Part shown: positions 29,333 to 40,500 of the stretch, piece by piece
Layout: the number at the start of each line of letters is the position of its first letter
Numbering within the stretch: position 1 is the stretch's first letter
Source of the DNA: Prorocentrum cordatum
Taxonomy: Eukaryota > Sar > Dinophyceae > Prorocentrales > Prorocentraceae
Assembly: GCA_963575745.1 (NCBI GenBank)
Contig: CAUYUJ010004302.1
Coordinates: 465,743 to 529,742, forward strand
Direction of reading: 5' to 3'
DNA: 64,000 nucleotides
Position numbers and translations under genes: made by a program
The notes under the pieces: generated by a model
What the model saw: the letters and a program-made list of their open reading frames with translations, nothing else
Databases searched by the model: none
What the model was told of the DNA's origin: nothing

Positions 29333-29518
29333 GCTAAATTTTGGCGGCGCGCAGAGAGGGGTGAGGGGAGGGGGGAAGGCTTCTTAGAAAAGGGCCGCTT
29401 CTTAGAAGGCGCCGGCCTTACGTGTGTAGAGGAGGCCCGCGCCTTCTAAGAAGCAGGGGTGCTTCTAAGAAGCCTTCCCCCCTCCCCCTACCTCCCTCTG
29501 CGCGTGGCCGAAAATTGC
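29333..29518. repeat. family E foldback element, copy 2 (best preserved)
   Basis: The left arm AATTTTGGCGGCGCGCAGAG ... AAGGCTTCTTAGAA ... CTTCTTAGAAGGCGCCGGCC is matched by the right arm GGCCCGCGCCTTCTAAGAAG ... CTTCTAAGAAGCCTTCCC ... CTCTGCGCGTGGCCGAAAATT. The stem is about 80 bp with a loop of about 20 nt. Confidence 0.85.
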
Positions 29519-29529
29519 GGACGCCGACC

Positions 29530-30430
29530 CTGTCGCTGCCCATGGGCAGCGGCCGGCTGGGCGGGGGCGCGCCCGACCGGGCGGCCAAGGTGGTCGGCCG
29601 GGGGAGGCGAGCGCCGGCGCCGCCGAGGGCGGCGGCACGCGGTGGCTGCGCGAACCTGGGGCTGCGGAGGGCCGCGGAGGCGCAGCGGGCATCGAGGAGG
29701 GCCGCGGAGGAGGCGCGAGGCTCGAGGAGGGCCGAGGAGGGCCGCAGAGGAGGCGCGAGGCTCGAGGAGGGCCGAGGAGGGCCGGGGAGGAGCAGCCCGC
29801 CGAGGGGCGAGGCTCGCGGAGAAGGCCCTCCCCCCCCCCCGCCGAGGCCCCGGCGCCCTCCGGCAGCGCGCCCTCGCCCCCGAGGCCGAGCACGGCGCCG
29901 AGCACCCGCGCGGCCTCCGCGAGCAGCGCGCCTGTAGGGCCGGGCGCGGCGCCGTCGCCGCCCCTCGGCGCGGCGGCGAGCCGCGGCGGTCGGCAGGTCT
30001 CGCAAAAGTGTCCCGCTCCTCGCGGGGCGAGGGGCCTGGATCCTCGGGGCAAGGAAAAGACCCTCAAGAGGGGCGAGGGGCCTAGATCCTCGGAAGGTCT
30101 CGCAGAAATCCCGCTCCTCGAGGGGCGAGGGGCCTGGATGCTCGGGACAAGAGAAAGACCCTCGAGGGGCGAGGGCCCCCGATGCTGCATATCGAGGGGC
30201 AGGGGGCCTGCAGCCTCGAGGGGCGAGGGGGCCTCGCTCCGCGGTGGCCGAGGTGCACAAGGAGTCGAGGGCCCGCACCTCGAAGGGCGGGGCAAGCCCG
30301 CTCCTCGAGGGACGAGCGAACAACACAGACCCACACGGTGGGGGCGTTGGATAAGGAAGCCTTGGATAAGGAAGCCAGGGTCTGGAGGCCGGTGGGAACT
30401 CCAATTTTGAGGCTTGGCCATGGATAAGCA
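29530..30430. other. GC-rich sequence with GAGGGGCGAGGGGCC minisatellite, no gene seen
   Basis: 29680-29820 repeats GGAGGGCCGAGGAGG; 30000-30310 repeats CTCGAGGGGCGAGGGGCCT with variants such as TGGATCCTCGG. Open frames on both strands are compositional. Confidence 0.6.
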
Positions 30431-30595
30431 CCGCCGCCCTCATCAAATGAGGAATCCTCCAGGGTCTGCAGCCTCCGGGGCACATTCCTCAATCAACGCC
30501 CCCGCCGTGGCCGCGGCCGCGGCCGCTCCCGCGGTCGCGGCTGGGAAGGGCAAACTATCGCGACGTTGTCGCGCTGGTTTTCCTCTCCTGCAGGG

Positions 30596-30750
30596 GTCCT
30601 GGGACACACAGATAAATACACACAAATAAAACCGGATTCCCTGTACTTTCCCGTATGTTCTGGACTTTTGTCCTCTCCCCCACTTCCCACAGTTTCCTTT
30701 ACTTTCTGGGGGTCGACGATTCCTTGTGTCTGTGTGTTTTTCCCCTCCCG
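30596..30750. repeat. family D dispersed repeat, copy 3
   Basis: GTCCTGGGACACACAGATAA start; TGTGTCTGTGTGTTTTTCCC then CTCC near the end. Confidence 0.85.
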
Positions 30751-30837
30751 ACATATCCCTGCCGCGGCCGCGGCCTCTGCTGCGGCCGCGGCTGCGGCAT
30801 ATCGAGATGCTCGAAGGCCCGCTCCTCGAGGGGCGAA

Positions 30838-31095
30838 GTTCCTCCTCCTCCTCCTCCTCCTCCTCCTCCTCCTCCTCCTCCTCCTCCTCCTCCTCCTACT
30901 CCCCCTCCCCCTCCTCCTCCTCCTCCTCCTCCTCCTCCTCCTCCTCCTCCTCCTCCTCCTCCTCCTCCTCCTCCTCCTCCTCCCTCCTCCTCCTCCCTCC
31001 TCCTCCTCCCTCTCCTCCTCTCCTCCTCCTCCTCCTCCTCCTCCTCCTTCCTCCTCCTCCTCCTCCTCTCCCCTCCTCCTCCTCCTCCTCCTCCA
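30838..31095. repeat. (CTC)n microsatellite
   Basis: About 255 bp with the pyrimidine strand on +. Confidence 0.95.
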
Positions 31096-31551
31096 GGGTA
31101 TGATGCTCCAGCCTACTTTAGCCTTGACCGCCAGGAAGAATCTCGAGCGCCCCCCAAAAGTACCGAAAAACTCAGCGGTTTTCACGTGTCGGGCCCTGCG
31201 AGGCACTCGCCCAACACTGGTTCGACACTGCTTAGGCACCCTCTTGACACTTGTCCGGGTGCTCGAAATTATTTCTGGGATGTGGTCCTTAAGTAGGATG
31301 GGAACAGCATAAACTGAGGGGCGAGGATCGAACAGTTCGAGGATCGAGCCGCGGCGGTCGAAATTCCCAGAATCCCCCTCCCCGAGGGGCCAGGATCCTC
31401 GATCCTCACGCCTCGAGCGGCGAAGGAGCAGCACACACACCCCATACCCACGGGGGGTATCGGAGAGGGCCGTGGGTGCGTGTTGTCGGATAGCGAAGCG
31501 GGGGGGTCCCCGCCCGAGCGGCAGCGCCCCCAGGGCCCGACAGATGAAAGG
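31096..31551. other. unique sequence, no gene seen
   Basis: Contains GAGGATCGA-type short repeats near 31320-31420. No coding support. Confidence 0.4.
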
Positions 31552-31703
31552 GGCCCAGGGACAGACAAATAAATACACACAAATCACAGGATTCCCCCTT
31601 CCCATATTTTCTGGGTTGTTGTCTCCCCCCCAGTTCCCATATGTTCCCGCATTTTCTGGGGAATCGACAATGAATTGTGTCTGTGTGTTTTTTTCCCCTC
31701 CTG
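31552..31703. repeat. family D dispersed repeat, copy 4
   Basis: GGGCCCAGGGACAGACAAAT start; GAATTGTGTCTGTGTGTTTT and CCCCTCCTGA end. Confidence 0.85.
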
Positions 31704-31889
31704 ACGCATCCCGCACCCACACCCGCAGGCAATCCTCCCCCAGCGGCCCCCCTCTGGGTGTTGATGCGTGTGCTTTCCCGCCGCCATCGAGGGGCGAGAA
31801 TCCTCGATCCTCGCCCCCCCGGACCGATGGGGCGAGGATCGCGCATTTCGCGGATCAAGGGCTTGGGAGGCGCGGGCCGAAAAGTGCGA

Positions 31890-31940
31890 GGACGGCGGAG
31901 GACACGAAGGCCGCGGCAACGTCGGCGTCGGCGACGCCGA

Positions 31941-31982
<42 letters not shown>

Positions 31983-32170
31983 CGACGGCGACGACGCCGT
32001 GCCGACGACGACGGCGCCGGCGACGACGACGACCACAATGACGTGCTGACTGACGACGAGGCCACTCGCGATTCGCCGCCGCGGAGGGCTGCGTCGTCGT
32101 CGGCACGGCGTCGTCGTCGTCGTCGTCGTCACCAGCACGGCGTCGTCGCCGTCGTCGTCGCCACCGGAGG
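31890..32170. repeat. GACGAC/CGTCGT-rich tract
   Basis: Imperfect (GAC)n from about 31945, then (CGT)n at 32095-32165 as its inverted counterpart. No gene. Confidence 0.7.
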
Positions 32171-32214
32171 CGTCGCCGACGCTGCCGCGGCCTTCGTACC
32201 CTCGGTCCTCACAG

Positions 32215-32420
32215 TTCTCGACCCTCGCCTCCCACACCCTCGCTCCTCGAAATCCTCGCCCCTCGCCCTCGAGGGGTGGGATCCTCGACCCTCGCCCCTC
32301 GAAACCCTCGATCCTCGAAATTCTCGACCCTCGCCCCTCGAAGGCTGGGATCTCGAGAACTTCGACCACCGCGGCTCGATCCTCGAGATCTTCGAGCCTC
32401 GCTCCTCGCCCCTCGGCCTC
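32215..32420. repeat. CCTCGAxxxTCGCCCCTCGA minisatellite
   Basis: Degenerate repeats of CTCGACCCTCGCCCCTCGAA, related in texture to 22480-22605. Confidence 0.7.
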
Positions 32421-32556
32421 CAAAGCTCGCCTGGAGGCTCTCTCGAGAAACCGGCGCCCCCCGCGCGCCCGGCGGGGCTCTGCGCCGCCGCCGCCGCCCT
32501 TCGGCGGCGGCGGCTTTCGGGGCTCTCGAAGGTGGGTGTCGGGCGCGTTCGAAGGG

Positions 32557-32711
32557 GCCCCGGGACACACAAATAAACACACACAAATAAGAGGATTCCC
32601 CATATTTTCCCATATGTTCTGGGTTTCTGTCTTCCCCCCCGCTGCTCATATTTGTCCATACTTTCTTGGGAATCAGCGATGAATTGTGTCTGTGTGTTTT
32701 TTCCTCTCCTG
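32557..32711. repeat. family D dispersed repeat, copy 5
   Basis: GGGGCCCCGGGACACACAAA start; TGTGTCTGTGTGTTTTTTCC then TCTCCTGA end. Confidence 0.85.
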
Positions 32712-33500
32712 AGTGTTCTGGGCCTTCGAAGATTTTGAACGTGTGGGCTGAGGGCGATTTTGGCAGCCTTGGGATGTGTTCTGGGCGTTCGGGGCTTTGG
32801 GCAGTTGGGTCAAGGGTGTTCTTATATGGCTTTGGGGTGTCTTCTGGGCTCCTGGTGGCCTGGGACGTGTTCTGTATGTTTTTGTGCTGACGTCTTCTGT
32901 GCTTTCCTGGGTGTGGCGGGGGACGTTCGCATCAAGGGCCTCCGAAGACCGAAGATCGCGCCCCTTCTGGCCCTCCAAGAAGCTCCGCGTCGCCGCGGCC
33001 AGATCCGCCTCGAAATCCTGCGCCGCCGAGACGGTCTCAGATGGCAACATATAGCGACGGAATGTGCTTGGTCATCGTCGGCCTCCTGAGACGCTCGCCG
33101 GGCCCCTAGACCGCCAAGAGACGACTCGGCATGAACAGCGGGCCCTGGGGAAAGGGTCGGGACTTCCAGGGACCCCGCATTGAAAGTGGCCCGACGACGG
33201 TCGAGGACCGCATCTCGAGGATCGGAGGTTCTGGTTGTCTTTCGCGCCGTTCTGGGCCTCCAGGGCGCTCCTCGTCGCCGTGGCTGGATCCGCCTCGCAA
33301 GTCTGGTCAGAGCGCGCCCCGGGTAGCCGCCGCCGCCCCTCGGCGGCGGCGGCGTCGGTCCTCGTCGGCTCGAGGTTCGAAGTTCGTCCTCTGGCGTTGC
33401 CGTCGGTTCCCAAGGGGGTGTTCAAGGGCATTCTGGAAGTGCCTAGATCGCCCCGAACGGCCGCCAGAGACTCTAGTTATGACCAGTCTTGGTCTCGCTC
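32712..33500. other. unique sequence, no gene seen
   Basis: No convincing coding frame. Confidence 0.4.
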
Positions 33501-33504
33501 GGAT

Positions 33505-33615
33505 AGAGGCCTCCCAGATAACGTCCGAGCAGATCGGGCCGGGGGTTCGCGCCGCATCGCCGATGCATTGGCGATGCATCGGCGGCGCCGGTGATGCACT
33601 GGCGACGTCGACGTG
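33505..33615. repeat. palindromic dispersed repeat (family H), copy 1
   Basis: GCGCCGCATCGCCGATGCAT then TGGCGATGCATCGGCGGCG form inverted words. 45110-45195 has the same block with few changes. Confidence 0.7.
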
Positions 33616-33626
33616 ACGCAAATCGT

Positions 33627-33852
33627 CAGAGCCCCGAATCATCAGGGGTAACTCGGGTCAGGGATAACTCGGGTTCGTTTTCCGGGAATCCAAACCCGAG
33701 TTACCCTGGACCCCAGTTACCCCGGATAACTCGGGCGTCCAGAGCCCCGAATCATCAAGGATAACTCGGGTCAGGGCTAACTCGGGTTCCTTTTCCGGGA
33801 ATCCAAACCCGAGTTACCCCAGACCCGAGTTACCCCGGATAACTCGGGCGCC
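33627..33852. repeat. 113-bp tandem duplication of ACTCGGGT/ACCCGAGT inverted words
   Basis: CAGAGCCCCGAATCATCA starts at 33627 and 33740. Within each unit TAACTCGGGT blocks face ACCCGAGTTA blocks, giving strong stem potential. Confidence 0.9.
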
Positions 33853-34020
33853 CAAAATCGGGCTCCGCATCGAGCCGCATCGTCGGCGAGGCGGTGCGAT
33901 CCGCCGACCCGTCCGCTCGGACCCCGTCTTGGGAGGCCCAGAGCTCTGGGGGGGGGGCCAGGTCGTCGCGAACGGCCGGTGGAGCCTCCAATTGTGACTC
34001 GTCTTGGTCTCGCTCGAGAC

Positions 34021-34128
34021 AACGAGGAGGAGGAGGAGGAGGAGGAGGAGGAGGAGGAGGAGGAGGAGGAGGAGGAAGGAGGAGGAAGGAGGGAGGAGAG
34101 AGGAGGAGGAGGAGGAGGAGGATCCATC
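34021..34128. repeat. (GGA)n microsatellite
   Basis: GGA repeat on + with no LINE at its borders. Confidence 0.9.
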
Positions 34129-34199
34129 GAGACAACGGCTGCAGGGCGAGCCTGGCGAGGCTCCGCGCCGCCGCCCATGCTTTTCGGCGGCAGTGGCGG

Positions 34200-34855
34200 C
34201 GGCGGCGGCGACGGCTCCAGATCTCGGAGGGTTTGGAATGTTCAGTCCGGGCCTTTCTCCTCGATCTCGGCCCCTGGTGATTAGCAGCAAACGGACCCTC
34301 AACCCATTGGGAGGGGACCTAAGCTAGGAGGGCCAACAACATTAGGGATAGGGGTCATTTCTGCATATGTCTCAAGCCAAGCCGTCCAGACTTAGTATCC
34401 CAAATGCCAAGACGGGGACATCAGTGATGCCATGTCTTCACTGTGTTATTAGGGTTAGGGGTTCTGATATTCTCGATGCGATGACCTGGGGGCCGCTACT
34501 GGGACCCAGGGCAGTCAAGAACCAATCAAGGGCGAAAACCTGGCCCAGGGGTATGTAGGGGTCGGAAGCTCGGGGGCAGTGGATTGAACAACAATCATGT
34601 CGGCGGATATCTGGGTAGTCGCGATCTGGCCACGTCTCGACTGGGCGAATCCGGCTCAGCAACACTTGAATCGAGCTAAATGGCCCTAGGGAGGGGGTCT
34701 GGACTACTCTGGGGCCGCGCATCGAAACAGACTTCTATATATGTATATGTGTAGATATGAACAGTTGTACACATAAAACATGACTGTACATACATTTATA
34801 TTTAAATGTATGTCCAACTGGCACGTGCATGCCCAGGCCCAGACAAACACATGTG
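34200..34855. other. unique sequence, no gene seen
   Basis: No coding frame or repeat recognised. A brief TTAGGG-like word at 34447 is not a telomere array. Confidence 0.5.
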
Positions 34856-34859
34856 CCGT

Positions 34860-35553
34860 ATGCGTGTGTGTGGTGTGTAAGGTTTGTGGTATGTTTCGTG
34901 CGATGTGTGCGTCTATTGTGTACTGTGTGTGCCATGTGTGAGTTGTATATGGGTCACGTGTGTTCTGCGTGCTATGTGTTAGGTGTGTTGTGCGTGCGTT
35001 GTGTGTGTGTGTGTTGCTTGTGTTGGGTGTCGTCTGTGTGTGGTGTGTTGTGCGCGTGTGTGTGTGTGTGTGTTTTTGGTGTTGTAGGCGTTGTGTGTAT
35101 GCGTGTTCTTTATTCTTGGGTGTATGCGTTGCGTGTGTAACTGTTTGTGTGTTTGGGGGTGTGCGCGTTTTCTGTGTTTATGCTCTGTGTGGGTGTGCGT
35201 TGTACGTCGGGGCTCGATGCTGGGAGGATGTGTCAGGCGAAACAGCCTTGTTTTTTTTTCTGAGGATCGCGTTGAGGAGGGGATCGACTTGTGGAGGATA
35301 TCTCACGCGAACCTGCAAGTTTTGAAAAATCAGGCTCAGAGTAATGGAATTCCATTTTGTTGTTTAAAGCGTTATGCTCACGTTGCTGAGAAAGGAAAGG
35401 CTGTGTTGTTGGCCCCCGACATCAAGATATGCGTGAGAGGCGCGTCTGATTTTCAGGATTTGGAGGATGGATGTCCCGACTGGAAGGGCCAAGCAAAGAA
35501 ACAACAGCTTTAACACATTACCTCTGAGCTCTACTCCCTCGGAGAGGTTCGTA
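34860..35553. repeat. GT-rich stretch plus segment paired with 3790-4313
   Basis: The GT-rich part is followed by a segment from GGGGCTCGATGCTGGGAGG (35209) to CTCTGAGCTCTACTCCCTCG (35524-35543). Inside, one + frame reads on for about 95 codons with mixed composition and ends KGQAKKQQL-stop at about 35513. That frame contains KAVLLAPDIKIC, similar to the 4.2-kb copy. Confidence 0.5.
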
Positions 35554-35564
35554 TGATTCCATAT

Positions 35565-36000
35565 ATTATGTATGTATGGATGTATGCATGTATGTATGCA
35601 TGCATGTATGCATGTATGTCTGAAAGTGTGTGTATGTCTGTACGCATGTAAGTATGCATGTTTGTCTGTCTGAATATGTGTATGTATGCATGCATGCATG
35701 CATGCATGCATGCATGCATGCATGTATGTATGTATGTATGTGTGTGTATGTATGTATGTATGTATGTATGCATGCATGCATGCATGTATGTATGTATGTA
35801 TGTATGTATGTATGTATAGGCATGTATGTATGTATGTATGTATGTATGTAGGTAGGTAGGTAGGTAGGTAGGTAGGTAGGTATACATGTATGTATTTATG
35901 CATGCATGTATGTGTGTATGTATGTATGTATGTATGTATGTATGTATGTATGTATGTATGTATGTATGTATGTATGTATGTATGTATACGTGTTGTCTGT
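35565..36000. repeat. (GTAT)n/(GCAT)n tetranucleotide microsatellite
   Basis: Over 400 bp of ATGT and ATGC tetranucleotides, with a GTAG block at about 35850-35880. Confidence 0.95.
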
Positions 36001-36890
36001 ATGTATGTGTATATGCATGTATGCATAAACACATACGTACAAACATAACTAGATGTCTGCATGTCGTCGGACGTGTTCCGTCGAGGAACGGCGGCCCCCC
36101 CCTGGGTGCTTTGTCCCTCAGGAGGCCTCCTGGAAGCCTCCCATCGCCAACCGGCCGGGTCCACGTGGAGAACCGGTCGGGCCGCACCCCCAGGGCAGGG
36201 CCCGGGAGACCGACCTTGAGCGTCTTGGGGGCGGACGTGCTCTCGGGCAGCACGACAACGGGGGGGGGAACACCAAAAGGGCCTCCGCGACGACGGCGGC
36301 GACGGCTGCGACCGCGACGGCGGCGGCGCCCGCGGCAGCGAGGACGGCGCCGCGACGACGCCAAGTATGTATGCATGTGTGTATGCATGTATGCATGTAT
36401 GCACGTATGAAGGCATACATGGATGCATGTATACATACATGTGTGTATGTATGAATGTGTGCACGTATGTATGCTTGTTGTCTGTCTGTATGTATGTATG
36501 TGTAAATGCATGTATGCATGAACTCACACATACAAACAGACAGATAGATGTATGCATGTCGTCGGATGTGCTCCGTCGAATAACGGTGGCCCTCCCTGGG
36601 TGCTCTGTCCCTCTGAAGGCCTCCTGGAAACCTCCCGTCGCCAACCGGCCGGGTCCGCGTTGAGAACCGGTCGGGCCGCACCCCCGGGGCAGGGCCCGGG
36701 GGACCGACCTTGAGCGGCTTGGGGGCGGACCAGCCGCCGTGCTCTCGGGCAGCACGACAACGGGGGGGGGGAACACCAAAAGAGCCTCCGCGACGTCGGC
36801 GGCGACGGCTGCGACCGCGACGGCGGCGGCGCCCGCGGCAGCGAGGACGGCGCCGCGACGACGCCAAGGCCACGGGCACGGCGGCCGGCG
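36000..36890. repeat. direct duplication, ~0.4-kb units separated by tetranucleotide repeats
   Basis: 36000-36362 and 36480-36867 share flanking ATGTATGC repeats. They also share CGTCGGA, CCGGCCGGGTCC, GAGAACCGGTCGGGCCGCAC and the GGCGGCGACGGCTGCGACCG run, in the same order with about 10% divergence. An Ala/Arg-rich frame crosses both, but nothing supports expression. Confidence 0.85.
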
Positions 36891-37089
36891 GCGGCGCGAG
36901 CGCGCTCGCCCTCCAGAGGGAGGCCCGCTCGCGGGACGAGCGGGCCGCGGCCCGAGCCCGCAAGCACGAGCACGGCAGTGGGCGCGTCGAGCTCAACATC
37001 CGTCGCCGCAGCGAGCCTGAGGTCGAGAACGTCTCGAAGAATTGGGAGGCAACTGCGGGGGGGGTCTTCGTCGGAAGACCTTAGGGGGA

Positions 37090-37640
37090 TTAAACACCAT
37101 TGGGGTCCGCGGCGCTGGATTCGGCCGCGGACTTAGCGGGATCAGCCCGGATGAAACGGGATTAAACATAATTTCACGGGACTGAACCGAATTCAGCGTG
37201 ATCAATCCGGATTGCGCCGGATGTCGGACCAGGGCACAGAGTCAGAATTGGACCCCCCAGGAGCTGCATCCGAAGAAGAGGCAGGCTCCCCAGGCTCCCG
37301 CTCCGCGCGTGTGCGCATGGAGCTTCCGGCCCATCCCCTGGGAACAAGCCAAGCAACCAGCGTCCACCCGCGCGAGCTCTGAGCGCCACGGTGCCAAGGG
37401 GCCGACAGCTCGGGAGCGCCGCGCGACGGAGAAGTCCAGGCACCCGGGTGGCTCCATGCCCGTGCCTCGCCTGTGGCAGCCTGCACCCTGCCTGCGGCAG
37501 CGCTGCTCCTCGTTGTGGCTCGCTCCTCGAACGGCCATTCTCGCCCCCTTCTCTCCCCGTTCGCCCCTCATCCCTGCTCGCACCTAGGTTTTTTTATATC
37601 CTTATCTAAAATGTTTGATCTCACTCCATGGTCTCCCCAT
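37090..37640. other. unique sequence, no gene seen
   Basis: No supported gene. Confidence 0.4.
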
Positions 37641-37659
37641 GGGTTGCCCCCTCCCCGCT

Positions 37660-37870
37660 CCTGCCGTCACGCCTCCCTCCTGGGGCCCCCCCCTGCTCGT
37701 GCCCGCACGCCTCCCGCCCTCCTCCTGCCTACCTTCTCCCTCCTCCTCGCCTCCCTCCCTCCTGCCCTCCTTCTCCCTCCCTCCTCGCCTCCCTCCTGCC
37801 CACCTTCTCCCTCCTCGCCCCCCTCCCTCGCCCCCCCTCTGCCCCCCTTCGGGGGGCGCCGCCCCCCTGC
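37660..37870. repeat. CCTCC/CTTCTCCC pyrimidine-rich tract
   Basis: Imperfect pyrimidine repeats. Pro/Ser-rich frames are compositional. Confidence 0.6.
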
Positions 37871-37904
37871 CACCCTCCACAGGCTCTCGCGCGCGAGAAC
37901 TTTG

Positions 37905-38110
37905 GACACCTTCAATGGGTACCGAAAGAATGGGTACAGTGCCCAACAGCAAATGTTGTCCCAGACCAACAGCGGCCGCTGTTGGGCAGGCGGCCTTCTG
38001 TCTCAAATGGACACAGGCCGCGGCGGCGCGGACAGCGAGTCCTGTTCGAAAATGAAAAGGGACTGCTGTTGGGCATTGTGCCCATTCTTTCCGTACCCAT
38101 TTCGGGCGTC
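37905..38110. mobile_element. family C inverted-repeat element, copy 1
   Basis: The left end AATGGGTACCGAAAGAATGG pairs with the right end CCATTCTTTCCGTACCCATT. The interior has AACAGCAAATGTTGTCCC, CAACAGCGGCCGCTGTTGGG and GCGAGTCCTGTTC, as in 40501 and 49963. Confidence 0.85.
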
Positions 38111-38304
38111 CAGAAGAACGTGGGGGGCCCCGCCTTGGGGCCTCTCCAGCATCTCCGGCGTCGCCTGCTCGGCAGGCGAGGGGGCCGCCCCGTGCTGCCA
38201 GGCAGGTGCTCTCGGCTCTCCCCCCCCCCGCGTGCGGGGAGGGCGAGTCGCGCGCACGGGGGAGCGAGGAGGAGGAAGGAGGGGGGACTCGTGCTTCGTG
38301 TGTG

Positions 38305-38336
<32 letters not shown>

Positions 38337-38466
38337 TGTGTGTGCGCGCGCGTCCTGCAGCTTGTGTAGGAAGAGGAAGGAGGCGGGAGGAGGCGCACGA
38401 GGCGAAGCATCAGCATGATGAAGATGACATGTATGCGTATATAGATGTAAACGTATACATGTGTGT

Positions 38467-38700
38467 GGCACGCCGCAGTTGCGGATAAGAGTGAGGGGGC
38501 CCGGCGCGGGGAGGGTCGCGGGCGGATCGCGGGTGGGTCACGGGGTGAATCGCGGATGGGTCGCGAGTGGGTCGCGGGTGGGTCGCGGGGTGGGTCGCGG
38601 CTGGGTCGCGGGGTGGGTCGCGGGCCAGTTCGCGAAACGGACGACGACGACACCAACAACACAATTAACACCATTGACAACAACAGCAGCAGCAACGACA
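38467..38700. repeat. composite dispersed repeat with GGGTGGGTCGC minisatellite, copy 2
   Basis: CGCAGTTGCGGATAAGAGTG, then about twelve GGTGGGTCGCGG units, then AAC-rich DNA, as at 3405-3720. Confidence 0.75.
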
Positions 38701-38994
38701 CCGAACATCTTAAGGCTGTTCGCTCTTACCTGCGTGCGTGCCACCCATCAGGCATCTCCCAAACCCTCGGTACCCGCCTTCCTTGACTACCGCGTGTAAC
38801 TGGTGCAGCCCCGGAGGCAGGTGAAGAGAGGACGGATGGAAGGGGGAGGGAGATGGAGCACGAGATTGGCAGGAGCTGGTCTAGGAGCAGGAAACAAATG
38901 GCAGAACCCGACGGGCCCATCGGAGGGTTGACCTTAATAGGCGTGTCTGGAAGGCGGGCCCAGGCGGCCAGGTCGAGAAGCGTGCGTCCTGCAT

Positions 38995-39210
38995 GAATCG
39001 CGAGGAAGTCTCGAGCGATAGCGCGATTCCCAAGTGAATCGTGAGATAGGCCAAAGCGAGAGCGTGATTCCTGAGTGTCGAGGGCGCGGCGTCTGAATCG
39101 ATTGCGAGGAAGTCCCAAGCGAGAGCGCGATTTCTGCATACATTGTGAGGATGTCCCCAGCGAGAGCACCATTTGGGAAGCAATTGTGAGGAAGTATCGG
39201 GCGGGAGCCG
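38995..39210. repeat. ~40-bp degenerate tandem repeat, five units
   Basis: Units start G(C/T)GAGGAAGTC..., with AGCGAGAGCGCGATT in the middle, at about 38998, 39040, 39108, 39147 and 39187. Confidence 0.75.
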
Positions 39211-39877
39211 TTGTTGTTGTAGTTCGGTACCCAACGCTGCAGATTGGTGACCCCGCATTTTCATTTGTAAAAGCGCAAGGTGCGAGACCCAGAAACAAAA
39301 ACACGTTGACTAAAAAGCTTTGGTTACTGGAGGGGGGGTCGACAATGGGAACTCAACAAACGCCAACAGCAACGCCAGGATGTCCGAAGCGCCAAGCCAT
39401 CTCGCTGACCACACCTCGGCTCTGAACGTTGCGAGGAAGTCTCAGGCAACACGGGCCTCCACAGGAGCAGACAAAGATGCCTTGGAAACACACAAGCTCT
39501 CGAACGTCCCTCTGCCATCCTCGATCCTCCGACCAACATAACACCTCCCATCTTCTATCCTCCGCTTCCTCCTGGTTCGTGGTCCTCCTCTCGCATGCAA
39601 TCCTGTTACGAACACCCTTCGCTCCTTTTTCCATCCACGATTCTCGATACCTGTCCTGTCTTGGTCCTCGTCCCGTCCACAGCGTCATTACCCCATCTTT
39701 GCGCCCCAGTTTGTGTTCAAGCAGAGCGTTTCCGGAACACGCAGATACATGCTGGAGCGAGAAGTAGGCTTCTGGACTAGAGTCAATGGAACGAGTCTCT
39801 CGACCAGAGAACATGGGTAGTGCCAATAGGCACTGCGACTATCTTCGTGTCCCCGTGCCCACCTCCGTCGTTGAACG
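39211..39877. other. unique sequence, no gene seen
   Basis: Less GC-rich than its surroundings and with several medium open frames on both strands, but none resembles a known protein. Confidence 0.4.
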
Positions 39878-40032
39878 GGCCCTGGGACACACAAATAAAT
39901 ACACGCAAATAAGAAGATTCCACATATGTTTTCATAGTGTCTTGGTTTTTGTCTTCCGCCCCACTTCCAATAGTTTCCAATTTTTTATTGGGCATCGACG
40001 ATTCATTGTGTCTGTGTGTTTTTTCCCATCCT
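39878..40032. repeat. family D dispersed repeat, copy 6
   Basis: GGGCCCTGGGACACACAAAT start; TCATTGTGTCTGTGTGTTTT then CCCATCCTGA end. The inner GGGGAATC is diverged. Confidence 0.8.
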
Positions 40033-40183
40033 GAGTCGTCGCCACCGCTGCCTGCGTCGCTGGTGCCGCCGCTGTCTTCTCCAGGGTGACTGGCACGCGC
40101 GGCGCCGCACCACCCTCCGCGCGCACCCAGGCTGGGCGCACGCTCCCAAGCGAGAGACGGGGGCAGAGAAGAGTGAGTCTGAG

Positions 40184-40365
40184 CGGTACGTTTAAGTTGG
40201 GCCTGTCCCCCCCATACAGGCCGATTTTGGACGGACAATTTTTAAAAATACACCAGAAATACATTGAACATGCTCAAAAATGGTAAAAAAATAGTCCCCA
40301 GACTATTTTTTGATTATTCTTGAGTATTCCCCCTGTAGAGGGAGAGGCCCGACTGAACGGTACGT
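40184..40365. mobile_element. family A MITE, complete, with 8-bp target duplication
   Basis: The body at 40192-40357 (166 bp) runs from TTAAGTTGGGCCTGTCCC to GAGGCCCGACTGAA. It is flanked by CGGTACGT at 40184-40191 and 40358-40365. Confidence 0.9.
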
Positions 40366-40500
40366 GGATCGACGAGGGGCAGGATGAGGCACGATGTTTC
40401 ACGGCGCCAGCGACAGTGCTTCCGTCGGTCTTGCACCATGCCTGAATCCGCCACCGTGCCCCGAGGCGCGAGTTGGACGGTCCTCAGGGCCACTGTTTGG

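Noticed and set aside
29418-30485. 355-codon minus-strand frame rich in Arg, Ala and Pro
   Set aside because: Arises from GAGGGGCGAGGGGCC-type minisatellites; overlapping frames are equally long.
34443-34460. Telomere-like repeat
   Set aside because: Only a single TTAGGG-type word and a partial neighbour; no array.
35364-36999. 471-codon minus-strand Tyr/His/Thr/Ile-rich frame
   Set aside because: Follows the GTAT tetranucleotide array, whose 12-nt codon cycle has no stops.
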